The notes: generated by a model from the letters alone, not told the origin. 64,000 nt of DNA from Russula earlei (GCA_025769875.1 JAGFNK010000079.1:1-64000), one strand, 5' to 3'; positions 24,177 through 36,589 are shown, counted from the first letter of the stretch. Made by a program: numbers and translations.

Positions 24177-25520
24177 CACATTCACTGACCCTTACAGCAC
24201 CATCATCCCCTGCTCCCATTTCACCCACATCAGCCTTGTTGCCACCATCACCTCTCATGTTGATCATGTTGGCACCTCAAACTGACAATGAAGAAAAAGA
24301 AGCAGAACAGGAGCTTGTGCCAGTGCACACTCCCATGGCCACACCCATGCCTAAAAGAAGGGTGCAGAAACCCATGCAACCTGTACAACCCATGCACCAA
24401 TCCAAACATGTGCCCAAACCATTGTACATTATGCAACAGATAGCCACCAGAGAGGGCACAGCAGAAGGTGCCAATATTGATTATGCTCACTATCTTTTTA
24501 CTGCAGAATTAAATAATATACTATCACAGACGCATCAACTGAGACCAATAGTGATCCAAACTCATACACTGAAGCATGATCTCACCCTGATTGGCCTTGG
24601 TGTAAAGAAGTGATGGACTGCAAACTACTGACACTTGAAGCTACTGGTACATGGAGTACTGTATTGCATCCAGCTAACAAAAATATAGTAAGCTCAAAAT
24701 GGGTATGTCACATCAAATGCAAAGCAGATGGAAGCATGGACAAGTACAAAGCCTGAGTCATTGCTTGTGGCTTTACACAAATATAATATATGGGGTGGAT
24801 TATTTCCTGGCCTTTTCCTCAGTTGCTAAGCTTGCTAGCTTTTGGGCTAGACTTGTGATTGCCACATGCCTTGATTGGGAGATTATCAGTTTCAACTTCA
24901 ATGGCACATATCTCAATGCAGAATTGGATGAAAATGAAGAAATCTATATGTATTGTCCCCCTGGTTATGATACTGATACTAACACTGTGAAATGACTTCA
25001 TAAATCTCTCTATGGTCTAAAGCAGGCCAGGAGAAAATGGTACAATACATTGGCATGCACATTAACTAACCTTGGGTTTAGTGTCAGTGAGGCAGCCCCA
25101 GGCAGGGAGCATATGCTCATCCTAGCAGTCCATGTCAACAACTGTATTTTCATGGGCAGTACACACAAACTTATCACAGAATATAAGGACAAGATCAACT
25201 CTTGCTATGTGCTCACAGATCTAGGTCCTATCCATTGGCTACTCAGTATCAAGATCATTCATGATTGAGTCACATGAACCATTTCACTGTTGCAAATGTC
25301 ATACATTGATAATATTCTAGCTTGATTTGCATCAACTGATGCCAAGCCATATGGCACACCAATGATTCCTAATGCATCATATTCAAACTATGATGCACCA
25401 TCAATGCCTGACAAGTGCAATGTATGGAGAAAATCCCCTATCATGAAGCTATAGGTAGCCTCATGTACTTCATTGTGGCCACTCACCCCACTGGTTGGAA
25501 AATCAACTTATGTCAATGAC

Positions 25521-26372
25521 AAAACTGTAACATTTTGAATAACAAAATTTATTATTTTTATACAAATTTGTAGCAAACAATTTGTGAAATTTCATTTTAG
25601 ATTTTGTCATAATAGATTCCTGTTACATAATGATGAACTAAGGAAATAGTATTGACAAGATTTTAGAACATACATGATGTTACAAAAATTGTAAATTATT
25701 TTAAGATTTTGTGTGAAACAAAATTGTGAAAAAATTGAAACTGCAAAATTTGGGTTTATGCACTGAGTGGAAAATACCCTTTTGTGATTGACAAAAGTGT
25801 AACATTTTAAATAACAAAAGTCAATGTTATGTTACAAATTTTCAAGGGAAAAAATCTTATAATTTAGTTTATATTTTGCTATGTAAAATTGTTGTGACAA
25901 AATGATGATACAAAATTATAAAAATTGTTGCCAAGGAAGATTTGCAAGCTTGCAGGCAAAGCATTCCAATGTTATAGAGAAGAAGTTTGTTATCCCATTA
26001 TCCCATCATTTTGTAACAAGAATTTTATATAACAAAAGATAAACTAAATTTTAAGATTTTTTCTGTGGAAAAATTGTAACATAACATTGACTTTTGTTAT
26101 TCAAAATGTTACACTTTTGTCAGTCACAAAAGGGTATTTTCCACTCAGTGCATAAACCCAAATTTTGCAGTTTCAATTTTTTCACAATTTTGTTTCACAC
26201 AAGATCTTAAAATAATGTACAATTTTTGTAACATAATGTATGTTCTAAAACCTTGTCAATACTATTTCCTTAGTTCATCATTATGTGACAGGAATCTATT
26301 GTGACAAAATCTAAAATGAAATTTCACAAATTGTTTGCTACAAATTTGTATAAAAATAATATCACAATGTTA
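25521..26372. mobile_element. Foldback element with about 360-bp inverted arms
   Basis: The left arm (about 25549-25908) and the right arm (about 26005-26363) are near-perfect inverted copies, leaving a loop of about 95 bp. The arms are extremely AT-rich with almost no CpG. There is no ORF. A motif close to TGACAAAAGTGTAACATTTT occurs at the left border (25516), inside the left arm (25787) and inverted in the right arm (about 26120), so the arms may have been built from a shorter unit. It separates the reverse transcriptase from the RNase H part of copia; about 130 copia residues are lost at the site. Confidence 0.75.
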
Positions 26373-26684
26373 TGGGCTACTCAGACATGGATGGCATGAC
26401 TCAGGAACATTGCCATACCATTTCCAGTCACATTTTCTTAATTGACAGAGTTGCAATATCTTGGGCCTTGAAGAAACAAGAGCTAGTTACATTATCAACT
26501 ACAGATATGTCACAGCTACACATGCAGCCAAAGAAGCCATATGGTTGCACCAACTCATAGCTGAACTTTTCCCTTCATTATCAACACTCACCACACTCTA
26601 TTGCAACAACCATGTAGGAAGGTATTTATAATGAGTGCTCAGTCTTATTGTAGAAGACTACACTAAGTGGGTATCCTGACCTAC

Positions 26685-28303
26685 AGTGACCCAAAAAACC
26701 GTTCAAATGTTTTGTACATTTTCATTGTATTAACCATATCTAGAGAACCACTGCAGCTGATAACATGTTAGTGGGCTTGTTTTAAAGCTCTACATCATAG
26801 CTTTGTAATGAAATACTATATATACTATGAACATAATTATGTAAGAAGATATAAGGTATTTCTTCCAGTGTATCCATTTGAACAGTTTTTTTGCCTTGGT
26901 ATCTAAATAGGGTATATGCCAAAAATTAGTAGTTTGTGTATCCTCCATTTGCTTTGAACACCTCTTCCACCCTCCTAGGTATACTTTCTATCAAATTCTG
27001 CACAACAGTTTGATCAATGGCCTCCCATTCCAGCTGTGTGCGCTCCCAAAGTTCATTGATTCCCTTAGGGGGTGTTGGATAAGCTGCAAGCTTCTTTTTG
27101 AGATGAGCCCAAAGATGCTCAATAGGATTGAGGTCTGGGGATTGAGCTGGCCAGTCCATGACCTGAATTCTGTGGTCTTGGAACCAAGATGTGGCAAGCC
27201 TGCTCTTGTGGATAGAGGCATTGTCCTGTTGAAAGAGGGTATCTTTGCATTTCTTCTTGAAATACTTGATAGATGCAAGTAGTTCATCCTCCAAAATGCT
27301 GCAATAAAGTTCAGCATCCATCTTTCCATCAATCTTTGCTGCATGCCCAACTCCTTCCCAAGACATGCAGCCCCACAACATCAAGGAACCTCCTCCATGT
27401 TTGACTGTTGGCTGCACAAGGCGTTCAGAAAGGTGCTCTCCTCTTTTTTTCCAAGCCCATTTCTTGCCATCTGAGCCCATACGATTGATTTTGGTCTCAT
27501 CTGACCAAATTACCCTCTTCCAGTCCTCCACAGTCCAGTATAGGTACTTTTCTGCAAAGTCCTTTCTGGCCCTATAGTGACTTGGTTTAAGGTAAGGCCT
27601 CTTCTTCTTTGTAACTGCCTTCAAGCCTGCCTTGTTAAGGTAGTTTCGAATGGTCTGATTGGAGATAGTGGACTCTTTGATGACCTCCAACCTTCTAGCA
27701 ACCTGAGGAGCAGTATCTGCTTCTCCAGAGCTAAGAAGGCGTGTGGCAAAGCGGATGTCAAGGTTAGAGAGCTTGGAAGGACGACCTCCAGAGGACTTTG
27801 GAAGGTCAGGAAGGTATTTCTGGCAAATGTTGGTGATTGAACCAATGCTTCTGTGTGCTGCCTTGGCAATGTTACGAACTGAATGGTTGGCCTGGAGAAG
27901 GGAGATGATGTAGTTGACTTCATGAGGAAGAAGAGACTTCATGATGTTGTTGGTGAAGAAGAAGCAGCTGTTTTGGCTTATTTGCACATGGTTTGAGTTT
28001 ATTATAGGTCACATGACCTCCATGTTCGATTTTAGCCCTCTGGGGAAAGAATATGAATCTTAATCTGAGAAATAATGAATTCACTTACCAAGGCCAAAAA
28101 ACTGTTCAAATGGGTACACCAGCAAACATACCTTATATATTCCTAAATAATTATGCTTATGCTGTATAAAGTATACCATTACAAAGCTATGATGTAGAGC
28201 TTGAAAACAAACCTAGTTACATGTTATTAGCTGCAGTGGTTCTCTAGATATGGTCAATACAATGAAAATGTACAAAACATTTGAACAGTTTTTTGGGTCA
28301 CTG
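26685..28303 (-). mobile_element. Complete Tc1/mariner element, TA target
   Basis: A 1619-bp element bounded by CAGTGACCCAAAAAAC at both ends in inverted orientation and by TA on each side (26683-26684 and 28304-28305). The inverted repeats are about 220 bp long (26685-26905 and 28086-28303) and differ at scattered positions. Each repeat carries the terminal CAAATG/GTTTTTT motif once at the outside and once, inverted, at its inner end (near 26880 and 28110), giving two putative transposase sites per end. The transposase ORF between is open throughout. Confidence 0.92.
26926..27942 (-). CDS. Tc1-family transposase, open reading frame intact
   Basis: 338 residues from ATG 27942; a frame from 27987 adds 15 residues but begins with GTG. 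The N-terminus carries helix-turn-helix domains (NHSVRNIAKAAHRSIGSITN, then GRPSKLSNLDIRFATRLL). The catalytic triad is visible: Asp in VIWSDETKI, Asp in LFQQDNASIHKS, and Glu in SPDLNPIEHLWAHLK, with 34 residues between the second Asp and the Glu (DD34E, Tc1 group). GGGSLMLWGCMS is the usual Gly-rich motif. The length is right for the family and no stop or frameshift is seen, so activity is possible. It lies inside a dead copia element, hence is younger. Confidence 0.93.
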   Translation of the reverse strand: MKSLLPHEVNYIISLLQANHSVRNIAKAAHRSIGSITNICQKYLPDLPKSSGGRPSKLSNLDIRFATRLLSSGEADTAPQVARRLEVIKESTISNQTIRNYLNKAGLKAVTKKKRPYLKPSHYRARKDFAEKYLYWTVEDWKRVIWSDETKINRMGSDGKKWAWKKRGEHLSERLVQPTVKHGGGSLMLWGCMSWEGVGHAAKIDGKMDAELYCSILEDELLASIKYFKKKCKDTLFQQDNASIHKSRLATSWFQDHRIQVMDWPAQSPDLNPIEHLWAHLKKKLAAYPTPPKGINELWERTQLEWEAIDQTVVQNLIESIPRRVEEVFKANGGYTNY

Positions 28304-28305
28304 TA

Positions 28306-28948
28306 CACGGGAACCAGCCCATTTCTTGAACACCTCTCTATCATCGACTTGTTTTCCGCTTGTGAACTGACACGGCTAGTTACCGTGACAGTTTGCTTCC
28401 TGAGCTGCCCATTTCTCCTGCTCTGCACACATTGTGCACAACAAATGCCAAAAGGTGCCTGACAGCAGCACACTGTCACTCACCCTGTCACCCCAACCTA
28501 CCCAGCCACCCACCCATTGTTCCCCATTGTTCACTGCTGCCATATGTGAGGGCTTACAGCCCACCATTGCCTCACCCATTCACATGTAATTGCAATTGCT
28601 TGCTTGACACACTCCTTGTGTCATCAGTTTGATTTGGTCTCTCTCAGTCTTCCCTCAGTCCTTGTCTGGCCCCATGAACTCAAGTTCACTGTTCTGGCAC
28701 ACTACAAGTTATAAATAGTTGTATCATATCATGTGTTCAGCTGCAGGAATAATGAAATCTTATCATGCTTGGGGTCAGCACCCCAAAACATGAAAATTCA
28801 ATGAGTGAAACCTATTATTTGGGCTCATCTAGGAACAGTACATGAGATTCTACTGTGCAAGTTTCAAGGCAATCCATTGAGAGATGGTTGAGATATGGCA
28901 GTTTGAAATTTTGCATAAAGATTGGCACCCAAAATTCAAAACTTCAGG
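28306..28948. other. Non-coding repeat DNA right of the Tc1 element
   Basis: The copia RNase H does not resume recognisably after the Tc1 element. A pyrimidine-rich stretch (28470-28580) and unassigned AT-rich DNA follow. No gene. Confidence 0.45.
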
Positions 28949-29085
28949 CCCCATTTACCAACCAAGAATTCTTGAATCTTGAACTTGAACTCAGATTTCG
29001 GTATTTTCTGGGGGTGACAGGAGTCACAGTGTGATGAATGATAACTTGATTAACTAATATGAGTTTCTTTAATTATAATTTCATG
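28949..29085 (+). repeat. MITE arm, family GGCCCC..ACCAACC (copy A)
   Basis: Begins GGCCCCATTTACCAACC and contains CAAGAATTCTTGAATCTTGA, then a GACAGGAGTCAC-type segment. It is the inverted match of 36453-36589 and is homologous to both arms of the MITE at 36692-37245. Confidence 0.7.
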
Positions 29086-29107
29086 CCTTAGGCATGAAAT
29101 TAAAACT
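29086..29107. repeat. Palindrome next to MITE arm A
   Basis: The sequence TTTCATGCC-TTA-GGCATGAAA forms a near-perfect hairpin with a three-base loop directly beyond MITE arm A, in a region reading CAGGGGCTGCACCCCTG, itself a second small hairpin. Confidence 0.5.
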
Positions 29108-29743
29108 TGTCAGGGGCTGCACCCCTGAACCCCCACCGTCGCTCGCATGTAATCACTCAGGTGTGATCCTTTTTTGCTTAAAGCCTCATTGCATAATCCC
29201 TTTCTTGCTTAAACAGAAAGTAATCAACTAATCACTATGTATAATCTTTTTTGCTTCATAAACAGAGAGGAGATCCATTCTTTGTTGCAGCTTCAAAAAT
29301 ATATCTCTATGTGGTAAAGCAGAACAAACAATATATACTGAACACACATCCTATTATATCTACTCCAGTAACACTTCACTATATTGTTGAACTGGAACCC
29401 GAACGGATCAAAGAAGGCGAAGACCTTCATACAAGGTTCAAGATCTGCTCATAGATGTTACGTGTTAGACAGAACCTTAGTATATGCGCTTATGGCAATA
29501 GGGTTACGCATACTATGCTATCTATCACAAGATGCAGCCTTATGCTGTGTCTAGAACGTTTCCACATCACACATCACTGAATGCGCGATATAGTGGACAC
29601 CTGTAGTCACCTCTTTTGGACTTAGGAACAGCCCTGGGTCATAGAGGTATAAATACCATACATGTAGACGAGTATACATATCACTCTACACCCCAATATC
29701 ACTTGAGCATTAGCACAACCTCTAAGGTGGGTTGCTTGGCCTG

Positions 29744-29990
29744 TTAGCTGCGCTCTATGCTGCACAACATATATACTATATTTTTGGTCCAGGCCTCCCT
29801 CTTCTCTTCCTCCCAAATCACCTTTATGTTGGAGATAGAAGTCACCCTTGACACCCTCACATAGAATTGCCCATGTGTGAACACAGGCCTTCTTAGCTCC
29901 AGCCCAACATGCTTCACTGTTTGCCCTTGAGATATCAATCCACTAAATCTCAACTGATAACAGAACTCTTACAATCATCCTATCAAAGAC
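29744..29990 (-). mobile_element. Helitron Pif1-like helicase fragment
   Basis: A short minus-strand frame reads LISQGQTVKHVGLELRRPVF followed by THGQFYVRVSRVTSISNIKV, the last helicase motifs of Helitron RepHel proteins (consensus SQGQTxxxVGxxLxxPVFxHGQLYVALSRV). The rest of RepHel is absent. ALSR reads RVSR here. Only a relic. Confidence 0.7.
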
Positions 29991-31370
29991 CACAATTCAT
30001 TATATGGCCAAGTCAACTGCCAATCAGTATCTGTCCTTGATATTAATCACACAACCAACCATAGTGCTACAGCTCAGCCCAGTTAAACTGGATATAGATT
30101 AAACTCATTTATTATCAATGGAAAATAAAAAATATCTTATGAAATCATTACATCCACATGGTGAAGTGGAGAAGCAATTGGGCTAGAATGTGACTACATG
30201 AGGGAAACCGTCACGTGCCATCAGGGTTCGGGTTGTGGGAATTGGCCGGTCACGCGTCCTTCGGTCTTCAGTCAGAAGCATGTGAGATGTGAGATGGAGG
30301 AAAGAAAAGGAAAAATGCACACACGTACTGGTAAAAGAAAGCCAGCTGGAACTGGCAAGGGCGTGCACACATGCATGGTTGCTGCATGAATATAGCATGG
30401 GAGAATAAATGTGAAAAAAAGGCAGTGAATCATGCAAAGATCACGCACACGGGAAGCACAGTTGTGTGCCAATGGGATTTCAAGTGTGGGGTTGGACTCA
30501 AGCACATAGAGGGAGAGGAAAAAAGAAATGAGAGAAAAAGAAAAAGAAAAACGCACACACGAGGAAATGCAATACAGCGCAGTGAGCGGTGAGCGAGCTC
30601 ACTCCTCGCTGAGACAGACCTGGCAAACTGCGAGTTTGTGGTTGCATGGATTTTCTTGGCTATTGGGTGAAGACCAACCTCAGCTGTCTTGACTATGGTG
30701 CAAGTAAGTAGTGTTGTCGCGTTTTGTAGAAAAGGGGCAGAGATTAAAAAAAAGGCACCGGTGTCGCGCACATGTGCCAAGAGACATTCCAGGTGCCATC
30801 GCATTTGGTCTTCAGGAGTCTTGATTGTGATGCCAGCAGTACTCGTGTCCCACTTCCCTGAGACACTTTGGGTGCTATCGTGTTTCGCGGTAAGGGTGGG
30901 AGAAAAGAGAAAAAGAATGCACCGTTAGCATGTGGGATGAGACAACGGGCTGTTAACCTTGTTCTGCAATGACACCTTGCATGAAACTGAAAGAGAAAAA
31001 GAGGAAAACCACACGCATGCAGCTTAATGTGGGAAAACTGCACGCTCCTTGCCATCTGAGTATTGGGTGTGGGGATTGTACCATTGTGTGTGGAGGGAGC
31101 TTGAAGCACTTGAGGAAAGTATAAGAGAGCCCACAAAAACAGAATAACGCACCTAGTCACTGTGATGTGCAAAAACCACGCACGTGGGACAGAAAGAAAG
31201 TACGCCTAACTCAACACATGAAAATTGAGCATGCAGGAAAAAGACGTCAGGTATTCAAATATGGAGTGGATTAGAGGGAAACCCAAAAGTAAGAAAAGGT
31301 AATAAAACAAAGTGGAAAATCAAAATGATAAACGCAAGTGTGTGCAGGGAAAAAAAGGCCAGCAATATTT

Positions 31371-31452
31371 GAGGGATTTAAAAGGGGGGAGAATGGCCCT
31401 TTGTGGGCCTGCAAATGGCTGTGTACATGTGCACCACGTGACCTAGACCTGG
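31371..31452 (+). repeat. Copy 1 of an 80-bp dispersed repeat
   Basis: Matches the reverse complement of 37917-38000. The differences are mostly CpG in the other copy against TpG or CpA here. Confidence 0.7.
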
Positions 31453-32756
31453 AAGACATAGTTAGCACTGTGCAAAGTAAAAGAGAGGAAAGATAGAAAA
31501 GCAAAAAAAAAAAAAATGAAAATGCACAAACACACTTCACCAGCGTCTTGATGGCTGCATCATCACTGCGGTCCTGATTGTGCTGTTGCTGAGAACAGAT
31601 TAGAATGAAAAAAAAAAAAGCGCACGGGGTTCATGATTGCGTGGAATTGCCTCCATGGCCATCAGGTGCTCTTGTGGTCTTGCCTTGGGGTCGCTAGCAG
31701 GACAGAGGTATTGAGATGCATGGGAGGTTGAGAAAGTGAGAGAGGAGGAATAGAAAAATTCACGAGAAAAAAATGCAAGTGCATGCAGGAAAAGGCACAT
31801 TTGAGGGAATTGACCTGTCACAGATCGAATTTGCTTGAAGAACCATCTGGCATGGGATACTTGGCTGTTGGTCTTGCAGGAAGGAGGGAGAGAAGGAGAG
31901 AAAGTGAGAGAAAAGTGCACATGGGGTACGAACATGAACGTGCAAGGGTGAGCGAGCACACGAGAATGCAAGAATTTCGTGCATGTGAGAAGCATAGTTG
32001 TGTGCCATCTGGGATTCGTGTGTCAGAATTGGCCTGGCATGCATGGAGGGAGGGAGCAGTGAGAAAGGCAGGAGAGGGGCAGAGAGAGGAACACAGAAGG
32101 GGCATGCTTGAAAACCATTTTCTCTGCAGGAAAAGGGAGGTCAACAGTGCAGATGAACTCACATAAACAAAGGGAAGCACTCACTTTCATGAACATGCGA
32201 ATGTGGGAAACGGATCTCATCCCAAGCCCTACAATAGAGTCCATGGGAGAAGGAAGCAGTGGGGAGAGGAGGAGGCATGCGCACAACTGCCCATCGAGAA
32301 GAGGGGGCTGGGCCAGGTGTCCATGTCATACGCATGCCTTGCACGGGGGGTGAACTTGGCACAGTTTTCAGGGCTGGGGAAAGACACAAAGTTGAGCTGA
32401 GGAGGTAGAGAGAAGAACAAAAGACAGGGAAAAAATGTATGTGTCCCATGTGTAGACCAATCCTCAGCATCTTGAGGGCTGTGTCATCACTGTGGCACTG
32501 GTCATGCTGTCATTGTGAGAAAAGTTAAAAAAAGGTGCAATAGAAATGAAAGAAAGAATCAAAAAATGAATGGAACATGAAACGCGCACTGGATTAGCAA
32601 TTGGCAATTGCACAAAGAGTGTTGATGGTCACTGGGTGTTCTTGTGGTCTTGTCTTGGCCTGGAGTGGTCACCTGTGCTGAAAGGAACTTGCAAAGCAAA
32701 CTGCAGAAGAACGCGAGAGGGTGGGAGAAGAAAGAGAAAATTTGCCAGGGCAAACG

Positions 32757-33062
32757 TGCCATCATCACGGACATGGGCACATCGCCATCACAGCAGCCAG
32801 ATCATCACAGTGGCCATGGGCCATGCTGATGATTCCTGGCCATTGCGATGGTGCCATGGCCATGCCTGAGTCGCCATCATTGTCACAACTGCAGCAAGGA
32901 GGTGCAGGGAATGGCAAGAAGGTGGAGCCATGCCGTTGTCATGGCCATGGGCACATCACCATCATGGCAGCCAGATCATCACAGTGGCTCATGGGCCATG
33001 TTCAAGATTCATGGCCATCACGGGGTCACTGTGGCCATGCCCATGTCATCGTCATCATCACC
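32757..33062 (+). repeat. Tandem duplication of about 130 bp, spaced 176 bp
   Basis: Two related blocks (about 32757-32887 and 32933-33062) share GACATGGGCACATC/GCCATGGGCACATC, AGCAGCCAGATCATCACAG and GGGCCATG, and are rich in CATCA and GCCATGGCC motifs. They are non-coding in appearance, although a frame reading Ser/His/Gly-rich peptide crosses them. Confidence 0.6.
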
Positions 33063-33602
33063 TCTGCAGTGACATGGAAGATGAGAGTGGGAAAGCAGCT
33101 TGATAGCCAGTCAAATTTAAAAGCTTGTGGGAGTCTTGAAGTGAGACCATGGGTAAGGAAGAGTGGGAAGGACAGGAGAAGAGAGGAAGAAGGATGGTGG
33201 AAGAAGAAACGAACACGCATCAAAAAAAAAAAAAAAGGAACGCATGCAAAGGGAAAGCATGTGTGCAAGTAAAATGAAGAGGAAAAAGCTTACAAATTGC
33301 TTACAAACTCTTTGTCATCAACATCTTCCAAATGCGGGTGGCTCATCTCCAACCTCACTTTTATTATTTATGAGCTCTTTCCCACCAGATTTGCAAATTC
33401 ACTTGTTGTGATTGCATATTCGCATGTGTGAAGTTAGATGTCCGCATACTCAGAGTTGACTTGGGAGTTGGTACTTGGCTTTGTTCGGGACTTTCCCTCT
33501 GTTGTCTTTTTCTGTGTATGCGTGGCATGCATTTTTCTCTCGCCTTCTTTTTTTAATCCCCTCCTCCCTCCATACCTCCTTTGTTCGGTACCCCCATCAT
33601 AC

Positions 33603-34785
33603 ATGCAGACCCGCTCAGCCTCTGATTCTTCTGTGGGAGAAAGTCAAGCAGATGGTAATGCAACATGGACAACTAAGAATGAAGCGGCCTTTTTAGATTT
33701 TCTTTTGGAGCATAGGGACAAAATGACCTCCAACTCTATGTTCAAGGACCACATCTTCAATGACGCAGCCTCTCAGATCAACCCCCTTTGTGAGAAGGGT
33801 GGTGTCAAGACTGGGAGCACATGCAAAACAAAATGGAACAGGGTGCTGTATTGTCCACTTCATCCCTTCCCTCAATGCTGATGCCGTCCAACAGTTGAAG
33901 ACTGAATACAGTATCATCTCCTTCCTCAAGCTACAGTCTGGGTTTCTCTGGGATGATGAGAAAGGAGTGGATGTAGGGTTAGAAATGGAGGGGCAGTGGG
34001 CTGATTTAGTCAAGGTGTGTGTATAACTCCTGCTTCTTTAACAACGTCTGACCTTAGCAGAAAAAAACAAGCACCAAGAAGTACCGCAACAAGGGCTGGT
34101 CATATTACGAGGCTATGGAGTCTCTCATTGGATCAAAATCCAAAGGCAAAAGTGCCTATTGGGGTACACAGCAAACACTTCGTGCAGATTCAGATCCTCC
34201 ATCCCAATCACTTTCTCATCTGTCCCCCAACTCATTTGGATCTCAATTTGATGGTGGTGCATTTCTCATCAACTTCACTGTCAAATGCCTCTCCTCTCAC
34301 CCTGCTTCTCAGTTCAGAAGCATAGATCTGATCACATCTCTGTAAGTGAAATGTCAAGCAAAAGACAAAGGACCGACACTGCAGCATCCACTGTCATTGG
34401 TATGTCAGCGGTCATGAACAGGGTCATTGAGTCCTTTGACTCAACTGTGCAAGCTCTCAACGAGCCCAAGCCTGAGTCCGCCCTTGAAGCCACACCCTCA
34501 CTTGATGAACAACTTGGGAATGCATCTACGGGTGCTGTTGTACCTGTGCTTATAACAGTTCCTGAGCATGCGCGTTGGTCGCTGGCAGTCAAAACCCTTG
34601 CCACTGATATCAAGGATGGTCACTGGCTGCCAATGGGCGACATTGTCCCAGCACACAGCCTCCTCTCCAATGGCAATATTGCAGATGTTGATAGTTACCT
34701 CACACTTGGATTAGATAAGGATCCAGAATTGCGTGATCTTGTGTGTCAATACATATGTAATATGTTAGCACAAACCAAATTGTAA
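33603..34785 (+). CDS. Harbinger Myb/SANT-like DNA-binding protein (ORF1)
   Basis: Four exons (33603-33842, 33895-34014, 34061-34253, 34313-34785) join to 341 residues with no stop. Residues 15-110 form the trihelix/Myb-SANT-like region: ATWTTKNEAAFLDFLLEHRD, TGSTCKTKWNRLKTEYSIIS, SGFLWDDEKGVDVGLEMEGQW and KKYRNKGWSYYEAMESLIG. The C-terminal half (residues 185-341) begins after SEMSSKRQRTD and ends in a helix-rich segment (SYLTLGLDKDPELRDLVCQY). In Harbinger elements this partner binds the terminal repeats and brings the transposase to the nucleus. The first and third introns were placed by restoring the family alignment; all splice sites are GT..AG. Confidence 0.85.
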
Positions 34786-35017
34786 TTGTAATTTCAAATG
34801 TCATGTTATCATGTGTTATGTGTATGTAAAATAAATTTGTCATTGATGGTATCATGTGGTCACAGGGTGGACTGAGTCCATCTATGCTGACTCAGTCTGC
34901 TTGGCGGCAAAGAAAAACTTTCAAAGTGTTGCGTTGTCCATCCCATCATTTCCCCCCCCAATGCCCAATCAATGACTGGTAAAGAAGCGACGCCAACGAC
35001 TTGTGGTCCTCTTGCAT

Positions 35018-36217
35018 ATGTCGACTCTTGTCTTGCTTTGCTGTGAAGCATATATACAACTCCTCCAAGCCATCTGTCCTTGTCATATTCCATATCACAC
35101 ATCAGCATTAACTGGGGCTGCGTGGGTTCATGAACTACTCACTGGCCATCCAGAGCGCATTCGGAGCAAGCTTGGAGTACATAAACATGTCTTTGACACC
35201 CTCCAGCGGACCATCCGAAACCTCGGTGTTGCCTCATCACAACATGTCCTAATTGAAGAACAAATCGCCATCTTCCTCTATACTGCTGTTACAGGGCTGT
35301 CATCAACTCATGTCAGAGAGCGTTTCCAGCAGTCACCCTGCACCATTTCAAAGTACGTATCACTTGGGTTTCTTCACACTTGTTCTGACAGGCAGTTAGG
35401 TATTTTAAAAAAAATCTTGGAGTTCTCTCAAGCCCCCCCTTCTATACCACATTTGTGCAGCTCCCTGATGCCAATTCACCCCCCCACCCCTTTATCCAAA
35501 GTAACCCCAAGCTCTATCCATATCTCAAGGATGCCCTAGGCGCTGTGGATGGCACACATATCAAGTGTTCTGCCACTGCTGACAAGCGTGACATGGCAAG
35601 GAACCACAAAGGAGTAATCACACAGAACTGCCTTGTGGCATGTTCTTTTGACCTCTGCTTCACCTATCTCCTGACTGGTTGGGAGGGTTCCACTGCTGAT
35701 GTGACACTCTTCCTTGATGCACAACTTTCTGATTTTTTTATCCCAAGCAGAAAGTATTATCTTGGTGATGGAGGCTTTGCCTCATCAGATGTACTTCTCA
35801 CCCCTTATCAAGGCATGTGGTACCATCTTGCCAAATGGGGTTGCGCAAACACAAGGTAATGTTTCTCGTCTCCTGGGTTTTCTCACTGACATTTGTCCCA
35901 GGCCACACACATGTGAGGAGTTGTTCAATCTGCATCATGCTCAAGCTCGCAATGTCGTAGAACACATCTTTGGAATCCTCAAGCAACAGTTCCAATTACT
36001 CAATCGTCCCTTTAACTATAACATGTCAATTCAGGCACGCATCCCAGCTGCACTTGCAGCACTGCACAATTTTATTCGTGAGTATGATCCTAGGGAGATT
36101 TCCGCCTTCAATGATGTGGCTGAGCTCCACATGGGCTCTCAAGATGAGGAGGAGGCTGGTGAACTTGCTGAAGGCCCAGTGACACATCATGAGAGGGAGC
36201 GAGCGAATCACAGGTGA
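35018..36217 (+). CDS. PIF/Harbinger transposase (DDE_4 type)
   Basis: Three exons (35018-35352, 35400-35855, 35902-36217) give 368 residues in one frame. Without the 47-nt first intron the frame appears broken at a C7 run near 35435; with acceptor TTAG at 35399 it is continuous (ISKYFKKNLGVLSSPPFYTT). The N-terminal helix-turn-helix part includes EEQIAIFLYTAVTGLSSTHV. Catalytic residues: Asp in GAVDGTHIKC, Asp in YYLGDGGFASS, and Glu in ARNVVEHIFGILK. AALHNFIREYDP is the typical end motif, followed by an acidic tail. Start at ATG 35018 is the first in frame; the first 25 residues are unusually hydrophobic and may not be translated. Confidence 0.88.
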
Positions 36218-36452
36218 GACAGAATTGCTGGTGACATGTGGGAGCAATATGTGAGAATGAGAATTTGAAGGGCACATGTTGACTAGCATAGAATTTCATG
36301 TATGTACAAACTATGCCCTCCACATCGCCATCTGGCTGACATGATGTAGAAATATTTTTTTTACAAATCATGTGTTACCTCACGCAAATATGCACACATG
36401 CGAATATGCAATCACAACAAGTGAATTTGCAAATCTGGTGGGAAAGAGCTCA

Positions 36453-36589
36453 TAATTATAATTGAAGAAACTTGTATTAGTTAATAAAGTTATCGTTCAT
36501 CACACCTGTGACTCCTGTCACCCCCAGAAAATACCAAAATCCGAGTTCAAGTTCAAGATTCAAGAATTCTCAGTTGGTAAATGGGCCCT
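36453..36589 (-). repeat. MITE arm, copy B
   Basis: Inverted partner of 28949-29085, abutting the right end of the Harbinger element. It ends GGTAAATGGGCCC. Together with copy A it probably framed a MITE-like element later split by insertions. Confidence 0.65.

Larger units (their letters stand above)
22990..26684 (+). mobile_element. Decayed Ty1/copia retrotransposon, interrupted
   Basis: Parts of a copia polyprotein occur in order: integrase (FTDFLRSQGMVWHLTTTDTP, QHNSVAESLNCHLVKHICTL, VWVHLKKQP) at 23150-23500; the proline-rich linker at 24195-24600; reverse transcriptase (NIVSSKWVCHIKCKADGSMD, IISFNFNGTYLNAELDENEE, SLYGLKQARRKWYNTLAC) at 24613-25270; and RNase H (ISWALKKQELVTLSTTDMSQ) at 26372-26620. 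Gag, protease and the first part of integrase are missing; HNGVAER reads HNSVAES. Several TGA and TAA stops and frame changes interrupt the protein. A solo LTR, a foldback element and a Tc1 element sit inside it. Plainly dead. Confidence 0.88.
30180..33300. repeat. Degenerate GA-rich and GCAC-containing repeat field
   Basis: About 3 kb without a credible gene. Poly-purine runs of AAAGAGAAAA type, often followed by a TGCACACANG or ACGCACACG box, recur about every 100-250 bp (for example 30310, 30550, 30910, 31000, 31510, 31610, 31780, 31910, 33220). Blocks reading GTGTGCCATCTGGGATTC or variants recur too (30460, 31995). Units are too diverged to define a period by eye. Confidence 0.55.
33368..36455 (+). 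mobile_element. Complete PIF/Harbinger element
   Basis: A 3088-bp unit delimited by perfect 63-bp inverted repeats (33368-33430 and 36393-36455), outer ends TTATGAGCTCTTTCCC. It contains the two genes expected of an autonomous Harbinger: a Myb/SANT-like ORF1 and a DDE transposase, both on the plus strand with intact spliced frames. Because TTA and TAA at the ends are each other's complement, the three-base target duplication cannot be separated from the repeat by eye. CpG is more frequent here than in the surrounding repeats, which fits a recent arrival. Confidence 0.85.
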